A stretch of DNA of 64,000 nt from Anoxybacillus flavithermus (lineage in GTDB: Bacteria; Bacillota; Bacilli; Bacillales; Anoxybacillaceae), in contig NZ_PEDM01000002.1 in assembly GCF_002742685.1 (NCBI RefSeq), positions 62,001-126,000 on the forward strand. The letters are read 5' to 3'. Each line of letters opens with the position of its first letter. Within the stretch, counting starts at the first letter, position 1. Under the pieces are notes generated by a model. That model saw nothing but the letters and a program-made list of their open reading frames with translations, was not told where the DNA came from and searched no databases. Position numbers and translations under genes: made by a program. Shown piece by piece: positions 28,598 to 39,511 of the stretch.

Positions 28598-29881
28598 TCA
28601 CATCATATCCTCTTCTTTAAATGATTTTGTTCTTCTAAACTGCCATAATGCGACAGATACGACAACGAGAGAAAGCAATAACGTAATCGCAGCTGCTTTC
28701 GAATATTGCGCAGACGTCATCGTTAAACGATAAATCCACGAAATTAAAATGTCTGTCGCGCCGGCATTTTGCCCAGATACCGCAGGGCCGCCACCATTAA
28801 ATAAGTAAATGATGTTAAAGTTGTTGAAGTTAAACGTATATTGCGTAATTAAAATTGGCGCTGTCGCATACAACACGAGTGGAAGCGTAATTTTCGTAAA
28901 CTTTTGCCAACTTGATGCGCCATCAACTGTCGCCGCTTCATACAATTCGTTCGGAATGGCTTGCAATACCCCCGTTGTCATCGCAAAGACGAACGGGAAA
29001 CCGAGCCACGTTTGAATAAGAATTAATGCCACTTTCGTCCAAAACGGATCGGTCATCCACTCGATCGGTCCGATGCCAAGTGCAGCTAAAATCGTTTTAT
29101 TAATCACCCCGAACGATTCGTTAAACATACCTGAGAAAACAAGAATCGTTACAAACGCAGGAACAGCCCAAGGTAAAATGAAAATCGTGCGGATGATCGC
29201 TTTTCCTTTTAAATCTTTTTGGTTCACGATAATGGCTAGGAAAATACCGAGCGCAATTTGTAACGTCGTTGCGCCGAACGTCCAAACGATCGTCCAAGCA
29301 AGTACGTTAATAAACGTTTTCCGCCAAAGATCGAGCTTCACTAAGTCAATAAAGTTTTGAAATCCAACCCAATCAACAAGTTTCGCTGGTGGAGAATGAT
29401 ATAAGTCATAGTTTGTAAACGCCAATAACACGACGAAAATAATCGGGAAAATAACAACAAACACAAGCAAAATAAATCCTGGTGAAATCATTAAATATGG
29501 AAAACCGTTGTCAACGAGCGCGCGATATTGCTCGCGCAACGAGCTAATTTTCAACCCTAAATCACGCTTTTGCCCATTTTTATAGGCGTCGCGCAAATTA
29601 AATGCATAAAACCCAAGCCCAAACACCGAAATAATAACCGCTAAAATTCCTTCAACAAGCAAGAAAATGGAATGGTCACGTCCGACGACTTCACCGAGCG
29701 TAAAGATTCCCCACCATCCCATATTTAATAAATCTTTAAAAACGATCAAAAACGAAGCAGCTAAAATAAAAAATGAAATACCTTTCACGTATTGACGATT
29801 ATACAGTTGACCAAATCCCGGAATGATGGATAAACCGAGGGCAATTTTCCGATGATTCGATTGATACATTGGTGTTTCCAT
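28598..29881 (-). CDS. malF: Maltodextrin ABC transporter permease MalF
   Basis: The 427-residue protein starts with about 130 residues carrying three hydrophobic segments (ALGLSIIPGFGQLYNRQYVKG and following), the extended N terminus seen in MdxF-type proteins. The six-helix permease core follows, with the EAA loop LQAIPNELYEAATVDGASSWQKF. The ATG at 29881 follows AAAGGAG with 9 bases between; the longer open frame is read-back. It works with MalG. Confidence 0.92.
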   Translation of the reverse strand: METPMYQSNHRKIALGLSIIPGFGQLYNRQYVKGISFFILAASFLIVFKDLLNMGWWGIFTLGEVVGRDHSIFLLVEGILAVIISVFGLGFYAFNLRDAYKNGQKRDLGLKISSLREQYRALVDNGFPYLMISPGFILLVFVVIFPIIFVVLLAFTNYDLYHSPPAKLVDWVGFQNFIDLVKLDLWRKTFINVLAWTIVWTFGATTLQIALGIFLAIIVNQKDLKGKAIIRTIFILPWAVPAFVTILVFSGMFNESFGVINKTILAALGIGPIEWMTDPFWTKVALILIQTWLGFPFVFAMTTGVLQAIPNELYEAATVDGASSWQKFTKITLPLVLYATAPILITQYTFNFNNFNIIYLFNGGGPAVSGQNAGATDILISWIYRLTMTSAQYSKAAAITLLLSLVVVSVALWQFRRTKSFKEEDMM

Positions 29882-29961
29882 TGATTTTGTCTCCTTTCTA
29901 AACAATGGCGAGGAGCGCACTTGAATGTGAATAAATAAACAAACAAAAGAAAGTTGAAGCA

Positions 29962-29982
29962 GTACCTCTACAAGAGAGGTAC
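29962..29982 (-). repeat. Inverted repeat in the malE-malF gap
   Basis: A perfect 8-bp stem (29982-29975 with 29969-29962, 5-base loop) lies about 11 bases after the malE stop. There is no T run. Such hairpins after binding-protein genes often protect the 3' end of that message, so MalE can be made in excess over MalFG. Confidence 0.6.
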
Positions 29983-29992
29983 CGCTCACTTC

Positions 29993-31285
29993 TTACTTGC
30001 TTGGATGGTTTGTTTCAATGTTCGTTTTAATTGTTTTTACAGCTTCATCAAGCGCTTGTTTTGGCTCCGCTTTTTGGTTTGCTACAAGTTGAAGTGCTGT
30101 AGCCATTGGTCCCCATACTTCTGCCATTTCAGGAATGTTTGGCATTGGAATCGCATATTGAGATTGGATCGCAACCGCTTTTGCCCCTTCATCTTCTGCA
30201 ATTAACGGATCGTTAATGAGCGACTTCACAGGCGGAATTTCACGCGTTAACTCGAAACGTTTTTTCGCATTTTCTTCGTTTGTAATAAACTCAATGAGTT
30301 TTGTTGCCCATTCCGGATGTTTAGAGAACGCAGATACGTGCCATCCTTTTACACCCATAAATGTTTTTACAGGCTCGCCGTTTGGCAATTTTGGCATTGG
30401 CGCAACACCGATATCGATGCCCGCATCACGCATACCTTGGAACGCCCACGGACCGTTCATGACAGATGCTGCTTTTCCTTCGTTGAATAAGCCATCCATC
30501 GCTGAACCGCCGTTTTCACCGATAATACCTTTCGGGAACAATTCTTTATACCATTTTTGAATATATTCTGTCCCTTTGACTGCTCCTTCATTATTTAAAC
30601 CGATGTCGTTGCGATCTAACGCACCGTTATTGTTTTTAAATACGTAACCGCCCATACCAGCGATCACACCGTGCGCGAAATAAAAGTTATCCCAAAGCGC
30701 TAAGAAGCCGTATTTATCACCTTTTGTAAACTCTTTTGAGAACTGATACAATTCATCCATCGTTTCTGGCGCTTTGTCCATTAATTTTTTGTTATAAATG
30801 AATACAGGAGTTTCTACTGCTTTTGGAAGTCCGTATAACTTTCCATCATACATTTGCGCTGCGATCGAAGATTCTGTAAACGTATCTAATACCGATTGAT
30901 CGACTTGAATTTCGCGAATAAGTCCTTCTGTAACGAGCTGACCGATTTGGTCATGCGGAACAGTAATGACGTCAGGACCTGTGCCAGCCGGACCGTCTAA
31001 ACGCAATTGATCGCGTTGTTTTGTTGCCATTTCTACTTCTTTGTACTCGACTTTAATGCCATACTTTTCTTCGAATGCTTTAATCGCTGGCTCTAACGCC
31101 ACACCGCGCTTCACGTCTTCCCAAACGACAAGTTTTTCCGGCTTTGGCGGCATGCCGTCTTCTGTTACTTCTGTTTTTCCTTCGTTTTCATTTTCCTTCG
31201 GCTTTGCCTCATCTTTTGGACCACAACCTGCCATTACACCTGCAAGTAACGCAAGCGATGAGAAAATGGATACCGTCTTTTTCAT
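29993..31285 (-). CDS. malE: Maltodextrin-binding lipoprotein MalE
   Basis: The 430-residue solute-binding protein has a lipoprotein signal: MKKTVSIFSSLALLAGVMAGC, with lipobox MAGC and acylated Cys 21. It is followed by a charged linker (KDEAKPKENENEGKTEVTED) and a family 1 binding domain (LVVWEDVKRG, GPDVITVPHDQIGQLV, AAMNGPWAF-like SVMNGPWAFQGM). It captures maltodextrins outside the cell and delivers them to MalFG. It is the first gene of the operon, with AGGAGGGG before the ATG and the control region upstream. Confidence 0.93.
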   Translation of the reverse strand: MKKTVSIFSSLALLAGVMAGCGPKDEAKPKENENEGKTEVTEDGMPPKPEKLVVWEDVKRGVALEPAIKAFEEKYGIKVEYKEVEMATKQRDQLRLDGPAGTGPDVITVPHDQIGQLVTEGLIREIQVDQSVLDTFTESSIAAQMYDGKLYGLPKAVETPVFIYNKKLMDKAPETMDELYQFSKEFTKGDKYGFLALWDNFYFAHGVIAGMGGYVFKNNNGALDRNDIGLNNEGAVKGTEYIQKWYKELFPKGIIGENGGSAMDGLFNEGKAASVMNGPWAFQGMRDAGIDIGVAPMPKLPNGEPVKTFMGVKGWHVSAFSKHPEWATKLIEFITNEENAKKRFELTREIPPVKSLINDPLIAEDEGAKAVAIQSQYAIPMPNIPEMAEVWGPMATALQLVANQKAEPKQALDEAVKTIKTNIETNHPSK

Positions 31286-31315
31286 TTCGACCCCTCCTGT
31301 GTTTTAAGCAATACG

Positions 31316-31329
31316 TACAAACGCTTTCA
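31316..31329 (-). promoter_or_regulatory. cre-like catabolite repression site upstream of malE
   Basis: TACAAACGCTTTCA matches 12 of 14 positions of the B. subtilis cre consensus TGWAANCGNTNWCA; the G2 and W3 positions differ. It lies about 30 to 40 bases downstream of the predicted malE start point, where CcpA would act as a roadblock. Confidence 0.5.
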
Positions 31330-31333
31330 TTTT

Positions 31334-31351
31334 TGCGAAAACGATTGCACA
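31334..31351 (-). promoter_or_regulatory. Second, imperfect LacI-type operator at the malE promoter
   Basis: TTGCGAAAACGATTGCAC has one half (CGATTGCAC) that matches 8 of 9 positions of the half-site CGATTGCGC found in the perfect palindrome at 31517. The other half is degenerate. It lies about 6 to 24 bases downstream of the predicted start point. Confidence 0.4.
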
Positions 31352-31363
31352 ACCTTTATCTTC

Positions 31364-31391
31364 ATTATACAATCATTTTCCGTTTTGACAA
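31364..31391 (-). promoter_or_regulatory. Sigma-A promoter of the maltodextrin operon
   Basis: On the minus strand TTGTCA (31391-31386) and a perfect TATAAT (31369-31364) are separated by 16 bases. Transcription should start near 31357 and run into malE, about 70 bases further on. Confidence 0.75.
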
Positions 31392-31516
31392 CTATTTTTT
31401 TCATCTTTTTTTGAATGAATGTTGACTTTTTACATCCGTTCATTTTACGCTTGACATAAGCAATGTATCCGCTTCCTTAATAAAATAAAGGGGGGCGCAG
31501 CTAAACATGTGATAAA

Positions 31517-31536
31517 AAGCGCAATCGATTGCGCTT
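31517..31536. promoter_or_regulatory. Perfect 20-bp palindromic operator upstream of the neopullulanase gene
   Basis: AAGCGCAATCGATTGCGCTT is a perfect palindrome centred on CG, as expected for a LacI-family operator. It lies 25 bases before the neopullulanase ATG and in the leader of that gene. The repressor gene at 22743 is the obvious candidate to bind it. A TTGACA at 31451-31456 may be the -35 of this gene, but no -10 sits at good spacing. Confidence 0.7.
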
Positions 31537-31557
31537 ACAGTTGAAAGGAGCGTTTGA

Positions 31558-34156
<2,599 letters not shown>

Positions 34157-34171
34157 AAGCCCCCTCCTTTC

Positions 34172-34259
34172 AGTCGGAAATGTACAAAAGTAATCGTCTT
34201 TTTCCCTTTTTTCCATTATAACAATCCATTAAACTAAAAACAGTTTGCAAGTCGGAAAT
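34172..34259. repeat. Two direct copies of AGTCGGAAAT between the AraC-type and MATE genes
   Basis: AGTCGGAAAT occurs at 34172-34181 and again at 34250-34259, 78 bases apart, on the same strand. Each lies just upstream of one of the two divergent genes and flanks a TATAAT-like -10 (minus strand, 34220-34215). AraC regulators usually bind direct repeats, so these are candidate sites. Confidence 0.45.
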
Positions 34260-34278
34260 CGTAAAGGGGTTGTCTTGT

Positions 34279-35622
34279 TTGGCAAAAAAGCTTTCTTTAT
34301 TTGCGCTCACTTGGCCGATTTTTATTGAATTGACGCTTCATATGTTGACGGGCAATGCGGATACGTTTATGCTCAGTCAATATGCCGATGAAGCGGTTGC
34401 GGCGGTCGGTGTAGCCAATCAGTTATTGTTTATGGTCGTTGTCATGTTCGGTTTTATTGCGACCGGAACATCGATTTTAATTGCGCAATATGCTGGCGCA
34501 AACGATGAAAAAACAGCTTCCTATATTGGAGCTGCTTCGATTTGGGCGAATGTATTATTTGGCATCGTATTAAGTATTGGGCTTTGGATAGGGGGCGATC
34601 ATCTACTTCAACTGATGAACGTTCCGAACGAGTTAATGGCTGATGCGCGTGCTTATTTATGGATTGTTGGCGGCTTTTCATTTGTGCAAGCGCTCATGAT
34701 GACGCTCGGGGCTATATTGCGCAGCTACGGTTTTACGCGCGACATGATGAATATTACGATTGGGGTCAACATATTAAACATCATCGGCAACTATTTCGTG
34801 TTGTTCGGACCGTTTGGCTTGCCGGTTTTAGGTGTCGAAGGGGTCGCTTGGTCAACGACGATTAGCCGTATCATTGGGCTTGTCGTTGGATTTTTATTCA
34901 TCATGAAACGCCTCCCACACCCTCTCCCACTTTTATCGAAAGAGGCGTTTTCATTTGCTTACGTGAAACAACTATTAAAAATCGGCATTCCATCTGCAGG
35001 TGAACATGTCGCTTACAATACGTCGCAACTTGTCATCACCTATTTCATTACGATGCTCGGCACAGAGGCGTTAACGACGAGAGTATATACACAAAACATC
35101 ATGATGTTTATTTTTTTATTTAGCGTCGCCATCGGGCAAGGGACACAAATTATCGTCGGGCATCTCGTTGGGGCGGAACGGTTTCATGAGGCGTATACCC
35201 GTTGCTTGCGGAGCTTACGGCTCGCTGTCATCATTTCGTTTGCTGTTGCGGCGTTGTTTTCCGTCTTCTCCGATCAACTGTTTTCCATTTTCACAAGCAG
35301 CAAACGGATGATTGAAACAGGCGGGACGCTCATTTTGCTTACGATGCTTCTTGAGCCCGGGCGTTCGTTTAATCTCGTCATCATTAACTCTTTACGCGCG
35401 GCCGGCGATGTAAAATTTCCTGTCTACATCGGTATCGCATCGATGTGGGGAGTAAGCGTCCCGCTCGCCTATATTCTTGGCATTTCGTTCGATCTCGGTT
35501 TAGTCGGCGTCTGGCTTGCCTTTACAGCAGACGAATGGCTGCGCGGTTTGCTCGTCTATTGGCGCTGGAAATCAAACGTATGGCGCACAAAATCGTTCGT
35601 CAAAAAGGAAGCGACAGCTTAG
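34279..35622 (+). CDS. yisQ: MATE-family efflux transporter (YisQ-like)
   Basis: The 447-residue protein has about 12 hydrophobic helices in two related halves, starting AKKLSLFALTWPIFIELTLHML and including NADTFMLSQYADEAVAAVGVANQ, a typical MATE segment. It should export small cationic or hydrophobic compounds against sodium or protons; the substrate is unknown. No ATG fits. TTG at 34279 has AAAGGGG 9 bases upstream, whereas the earlier TTG at 34270 touches that site. The 3' end overlaps a carotenoid gene by 23 bases, convergent. Confidence 0.88.
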   Translation: MAKKLSLFALTWPIFIELTLHMLTGNADTFMLSQYADEAVAAVGVANQLLFMVVVMFGFIATGTSILIAQYAGANDEKTASYIGAASIWANVLFGIVLSIGLWIGGDHLLQLMNVPNELMADARAYLWIVGGFSFVQALMMTLGAILRSYGFTRDMMNITIGVNILNIIGNYFVLFGPFGLPVLGVEGVAWSTTISRIIGLVVGFLFIMKRLPHPLPLLSKEAFSFAYVKQLLKIGIPSAGEHVAYNTSQLVITYFITMLGTEALTTRVYTQNIMMFIFLFSVAIGQGTQIIVGHLVGAERFHEAYTRCLRSLRLAVIISFAVAALFSVFSDQLFSIFTSSKRMIETGGTLILLTMLLEPGRSFNLVIINSLRAAGDVKFPVYIGIASMWGVSVPLAYILGISFDLGLVGVWLAFTADEWLRGLLVYWRWKSNVWRTKSFVKKEATA

Positions 35623-37045
35623 CACCGAGCAAATGATGAGCGACATTTTGTCCGCTAATGACAACCATTGGCGATCCACCTCCCGGGTGGGTCGTCCCGC
35701 CAACAAAATATAATCCTTTCACTCGCCTACATGCGTTCGACGGACGTAAAAACGTATCGCGACGTCGATTGGACGCCATGCCATACAATGCCCCACGATA
35801 TGCGCCAAACTGCTCCGCAATATGAAGCGGAGTAATTACTTGTTCAACATCTGGTACAATGTCCAACCCATATGCCCGAAGCCTTTCATACACGAGCTGC
35901 TTATATGCTTGTTCATCCACTTGCATACGTCCATCTTTTGTAAGAGGCGGGGCATTCACTAACACAAACAAAGACGAACCTTCTTTCGTAAACGGCGGAG
36001 CGCAAACGTATATCGTCGGACGTTCACTATACCGTCCGGCAAATAGATGTTCAAACTCTTGTTTATAATTGGGAGAGAAAAACACGTTGTGATGAGCTAA
36101 ATGATCCCATTTTTCTTTCGTTCCAACTAACATGACAAAGGCGGAAATGGATGGCTCGGCTCGTTCATACGAACGATCGTGAGGATCAACGAGCTCGCGA
36201 TATGCCCGCAACAAATCGGCATTCATAATGACGACATCTGCTTCCACCTTTTCCCCATCTTCAAGCTCGACTCCTTTTACCGTACCGTTTTGGACAATGA
36301 CGCGCTTGACCGCCCGATTCGTATGTAACGTTGCCCCTGCTCGTTTCGCAAGCATCGCAAACGTATGAGCAATTCGGGCGTTTCCACCTTCTACGTAATA
36401 TACGCCATCAACCATTTCTAAATAAGCGATCATCGCAAACGTCGCTGGCGACATATACGGTGATGAACCAATGTACGTTGCGTAACGATCGTACGCTTGA
36501 ATAACATGTTCATTTGTAAAATAACGTTGAAAAAAATGATGTAACGTTTCAAATGGTCGCGCGTTCAATAAAGCAACCGCAAGCGATGGCGACATATAAT
36601 CAACAAAAGAGCGAAACATGCGCGGAAAAAAGTACGTTTTTGCGAGTTGATACATCCTCTCCACTTCGCGTAAAAAATCGTCGTATTTTAATGCCCCGAT
36701 GTGATCCATTCGCTCAAGCTGCTGTTTCATATAGTCGCGATCGCTTGAAAGAAAAAACGTTGTGCCGTCTTCATATACGTTTTTCGTATGCACAGACAAT
36801 TTTCGAAACGTAATGTAATCTTCTGTACGAGCCCCTGTTTGCTCAATGACATGCCGAAATACAAACGGCATCGTAATCGTATTCGGTCCAAAATCAAAAT
36901 AATAATCGCCAAGTTGAACAGGCATTAATTTCCCGCCAAAATGACTATTTTTTTCAAACAACTGCACATCAACCCCGCGATGTGCAAGCGTCACAGCGGC
37001 AGACAATCCACCGAGCCCACCGCCGATAATGACTACTTTTTTCAC
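35600..37045 (-). CDS. CrtP/CrtNb-like C30 carotenoid oxidase (CrtN family, third copy)
   Basis: The 481-residue flavoprotein has the dinucleotide motif VVIIGGGLGGLSAAVTLAHRG and the C-terminal GTTHPGGGSPMVVISGQ. The C-terminal block and AYRGALYGMASNR resemble S. aureus CrtP, which oxidises the terminal methyl group of 4,4'-diaponeurosporene. I therefore favour the oxidase role over desaturase. The GTG start at 37045 shares four bases with the glycosyltransferase stop and has GGGAGG upstream. It is the last gene of the carotenoid operon. Exact substrate is uncertain. Confidence 0.8.
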   Translation of the reverse strand: MKKVVIIGGGLGGLSAAVTLAHRGVDVQLFEKNSHFGGKLMPVQLGDYYFDFGPNTITMPFVFRHVIEQTGARTEDYITFRKLSVHTKNVYEDGTTFFLSSDRDYMKQQLERMDHIGALKYDDFLREVERMYQLAKTYFFPRMFRSFVDYMSPSLAVALLNARPFETLHHFFQRYFTNEHVIQAYDRYATYIGSSPYMSPATFAMIAYLEMVDGVYYVEGGNARIAHTFAMLAKRAGATLHTNRAVKRVIVQNGTVKGVELEDGEKVEADVVIMNADLLRAYRELVDPHDRSYERAEPSISAFVMLVGTKEKWDHLAHHNVFFSPNYKQEFEHLFAGRYSERPTIYVCAPPFTKEGSSLFVLVNAPPLTKDGRMQVDEQAYKQLVYERLRAYGLDIVPDVEQVITPLHIAEQFGAYRGALYGMASNRRRDTFLRPSNACRRVKGLYFVGGTTHPGGGSPMVVISGQNVAHHLLGAKLSLPF

Positions 37046-38124
37046 GTGTACGTCCTCCCTTTCCATTCATAACGTTTCGCGCGCATCGACGCATACATTA
37101 ACGCGATAAACACCGCCGCGCTTATCGGCATCCAATAACATGTCGAAATTGAACGCTCCGTCTTCCACTCGACGTACGCTTTTTGCGCAATAATGATCGC
37201 AAGCGGCACGGCGTACGCTGCCCCATACATGAACGACAACGGCGCAAAGATAAGCGGCGCGACATAAAATATGCCGTAAAACATCGTAAGCATTACAACA
37301 AAAAACGGTGAACGATTTAGCCCGATATATACATTTTTCAAAAAACCTGCCCATACTTCTTTATTCGTTTCATACATATAACAAACGACATCCGTGCTTA
37401 CGTTCGCAACGATAACACGATACCGATGTTCTTTCATTTTCCGCGCGATCATTACATCTTCAACAAGTTCACTTTTTACAGACGCATGGCCGCCGATTGC
37501 TTCATAAGCGGTGCGTTCAAAAAACAAACATGCCCCATGTGCCGCTGTCGCGGAACGCATACGCGTATAATTCGCTAAATATAACGGCAAATGAAATAAA
37601 ATAAAAAAATGTTGCAACGGCACGAGCCATTTGCCGATCAGTGGGAGGGACGATGGCTGAAACGACGGAAAGCCCGTCACTAGTTTTGCATCATACGCCA
37701 TTAAGACCGCCAACAATTTTTCAATAACCGCAGGCTTTAGCTCGACATCCGCATCAATAAAAAACAAATACGCCCCTTTCGCCTGTTTCGCCAGTTGATG
37801 GCACGCATGCACTTTCCCTACCCAACCATCTGCAAGAGGCTTCCCTTTCCATATTTGAAAACGATTGTCCCCTTTCGTTTCTTTCAACAATAACTCATAC
37901 GTACAATCGGTCGATTGGTCATCAAGAAGCAAAAATTCGACTGACTCATACGTCAACTGTTTTAACGAGCGCACGAGACGTACGACATTTCGCTCTTCAT
38001 TGCGGAGTGGAACGAGCACGCTCACAAGCGGTCGCGCAGCGATTTGCGGGCGTTTCGGAAGAGAAATAAGAAACAACGAATTAAAAACCGTCCAAATAAA
38101 AAAACTTGCCCACAAAACGATCAT
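37042..38124 (-). CDS. Glycosyltransferase family 2, CrtQ-like carotenoid glycosyltransferase
   Basis: The 360-residue protein has an N-terminal membrane helix (LWASFFIWTVFNSLFLISL), a GT2 domain (VSVLVPLRNEERNVVRLV, LLLDDQSTD, FIDADVELKP as DXD) and C-terminal hydrophobic helices. In staphyloxanthin-type pathways CrtQ esterifies glucose to the carotenoid acid. The ATG at 38124 overlaps the acyltransferase stop (ATGA), with GGAGGG upstream. The operon position supports a carotenoid acceptor; the sugar donor cannot be read. Confidence 0.8.
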   Translation of the reverse strand: MIVLWASFFIWTVFNSLFLISLPKRPQIAARPLVSVLVPLRNEERNVVRLVRSLKQLTYESVEFLLLDDQSTDCTYELLLKETKGDNRFQIWKGKPLADGWVGKVHACHQLAKQAKGAYLFFIDADVELKPAVIEKLLAVLMAYDAKLVTGFPSFQPSSLPLIGKWLVPLQHFFILFHLPLYLANYTRMRSATAAHGACLFFERTAYEAIGGHASVKSELVEDVMIARKMKEHRYRVIVANVSTDVVCYMYETNKEVWAGFLKNVYIGLNRSPFFVVMLTMFYGIFYVAPLIFAPLSFMYGAAYAVPLAIIIAQKAYVEWKTERSISTCYWMPISAAVFIALMYASMRAKRYEWKGRTYT

Positions 38125-38786
38125 AACGTCCCTCCGTTCCAAGGCGTAAACGGCTGAAGCTGTTCGGTCATGACTAAGCGCCTTACATCATCGAGTTGTG
38201 CAGTGCAAATACGTTCGAGCTCAATCGTTTTTTCTTTTCGGTTGCTCCCTGAAAGATTACAAATATATAACGGCTCGCCAATATGAATAAACCATTCCGG
38301 CTTCCGATGATGACGAAAACTATGGTAAAACGCAAGCGGTATGATGGGCACGTTCGCTCGTTCGGCTACATATATAGCTCCTGTAAAAAACTGAAGCGGA
38401 CGTTTTTCAATATGTTGTTCTTCCCCTTGTGGAAACACCCAAACGCTTTTTCCATCGCGCAATAATGAAACAGCATAATCTAGCGACCTCATCATCCCTT
38501 TTCGTTGCGTGCGGTTGATCGAAAAACCGCCAAGCTTACGAAAAAACGGATATTGTTTTAACCCTTCTTCGCTCATCATCGCATAACTATTTTGTTGAAA
38601 CACAAAACGACTCAATTGAAACGCAATGAGCCCATCCCACCATGAGCTATGATTCGCCACATATAACGCAGGCGTTCGCACGACGTGTCCGCGTACGTAT
38701 AGACGATGAAACGATGTACGCAACAACCATGTGTTGTAAAGGGAAAACATCCATTCAAACATACGACTTTTTTTCGCTTCAATCAT
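38121..38786 (-). CDS. Lysophosphatidate-acyltransferase-like protein, probable carotenoid glycoside acyltransferase
   Basis: The 221-residue protein belongs to the PlsC acyltransferase family: NHSSWWD is the HX4D catalytic motif and VWVFPQGEEQ matches the FPEG-type block, with Q-G-E in place of E-G-T. In its operon it most likely adds a fatty acid to the sugar of a carotenoid glucoside. S. aureus CrtO does this job with a different protein, so this would be an analogous solution. The ATG at 38786 overlaps the CruF-like stop (ATGA) with GGAG 9 bases upstream. Confidence 0.78.
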   Translation of the reverse strand: MIEAKKSRMFEWMFSLYNTWLLRTSFHRLYVRGHVVRTPALYVANHSSWWDGLIAFQLSRFVFQQNSYAMMSEEGLKQYPFFRKLGGFSINRTQRKGMMRSLDYAVSLLRDGKSVWVFPQGEEQHIEKRPLQFFTGAIYVAERANVPIIPLAFYHSFRHHRKPEWFIHIGEPLYICNLSGSNRKEKTIELERICTAQLDDVRRLVMTEQLQPFTPWNGGTL

Positions 38787-39511
38787 GCCGACCGTCTCCA
38801 TTTCCAAAAAATAAACGTAGTAAGCGATAACCCAAGCAGGAAAGCACCATACAATTGTTCTAGTAAAGCAAGAAATAAAAACATGGCTTCAAGAAGGAAA
38901 AAAAGAGAAATCGCTCGTCGATCCGAACTTCCTTCACGCGCTGAAAAAATGAGCAATAACCGATGAATGACGAACGCCACGACAAACCAACCGACAAAAT
39001 TTTCAAGCGGAACGTTATAATATACGCTCGTCTCTTCCCAAATCCAATATTGCTTTGCAACATAGGCAACCGGGTCAATAACTACATCTAATACAACCGC
39101 TAATGACGCACCAACAGCAGAAGTAACAAACGGCCTTGTTGGCGATACGAAACGTAATGCGAGCGCATGCGTACAACCGATCACCGCAAGCCAAGCAAAG
39201 CCGATCGCTATCGGAACCCCAAATATGGTCACCCCAAATTGACTCGTATAATGGTATGAACCAAAAATAACACTATACGTCGCTCCAACATACTCCACCG
39301 CCATTGTACCAATGAAGATCGCAATCGTTGCGATGATCCCCCGTTGACCGTATCTTTCGATTAAAAATAATGCGCCAATCATTCCTGCGAGCATTAAAAA
39401 GACAACATTTGCCCATTCTAACCACGGCGGCAAAAGATGAAAACCGACGAGCACAAGTCCACATCCATACCAAATGAGAAAAAGGCGGTATAAACGATCA
39501 CCCCACTTCAA
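38783..39511 (-). CDS. CruF-like carotenoid biosynthesis membrane protein (DUF422)
   Basis: The 242-residue protein has about seven hydrophobic helices and the motif VGASLAVVLDVVIDPVAYVAKQYWIWE, whose acidic residues are typical of the DUF422/CruF family. Related proteins hydrate the end of acyclic carotenoids (1',2'-hydratase). No ATG is available; the TTG at 39511 is preceded by GGGAGG with 8 bases between and overlaps crtM by 14 bases. A hydratase here would introduce a tertiary hydroxyl as attachment point, but this is inference. Confidence 0.75.
   Translation of the reverse strand: MKWGDRLYRLFLIWYGCGLVLVGFHLLPPWLEWANVVFLMLAGMIGALFLIERYGQRGIIATIAIFIGTMAVEYVGATYSVIFGSYHYTSQFGVTIFGVPIAIGFAWLAVIGCTHALALRFVSPTRPFVTSAVGASLAVVLDVVIDPVAYVAKQYWIWEETSVYYNVPLENFVGWFVVAFVIHRLLLIFSAREGSSDRRAISLFFLLEAMFLFLALLEQLYGAFLLGLSLTTFIFWKWRRSA

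Noticed and set aside
31451-31486. Sigma-A promoter for the neopullulanase gene
   Set aside because: TTGACA is perfect, but the nearest TAATAA is 21 bases away, too far to call a promoter.
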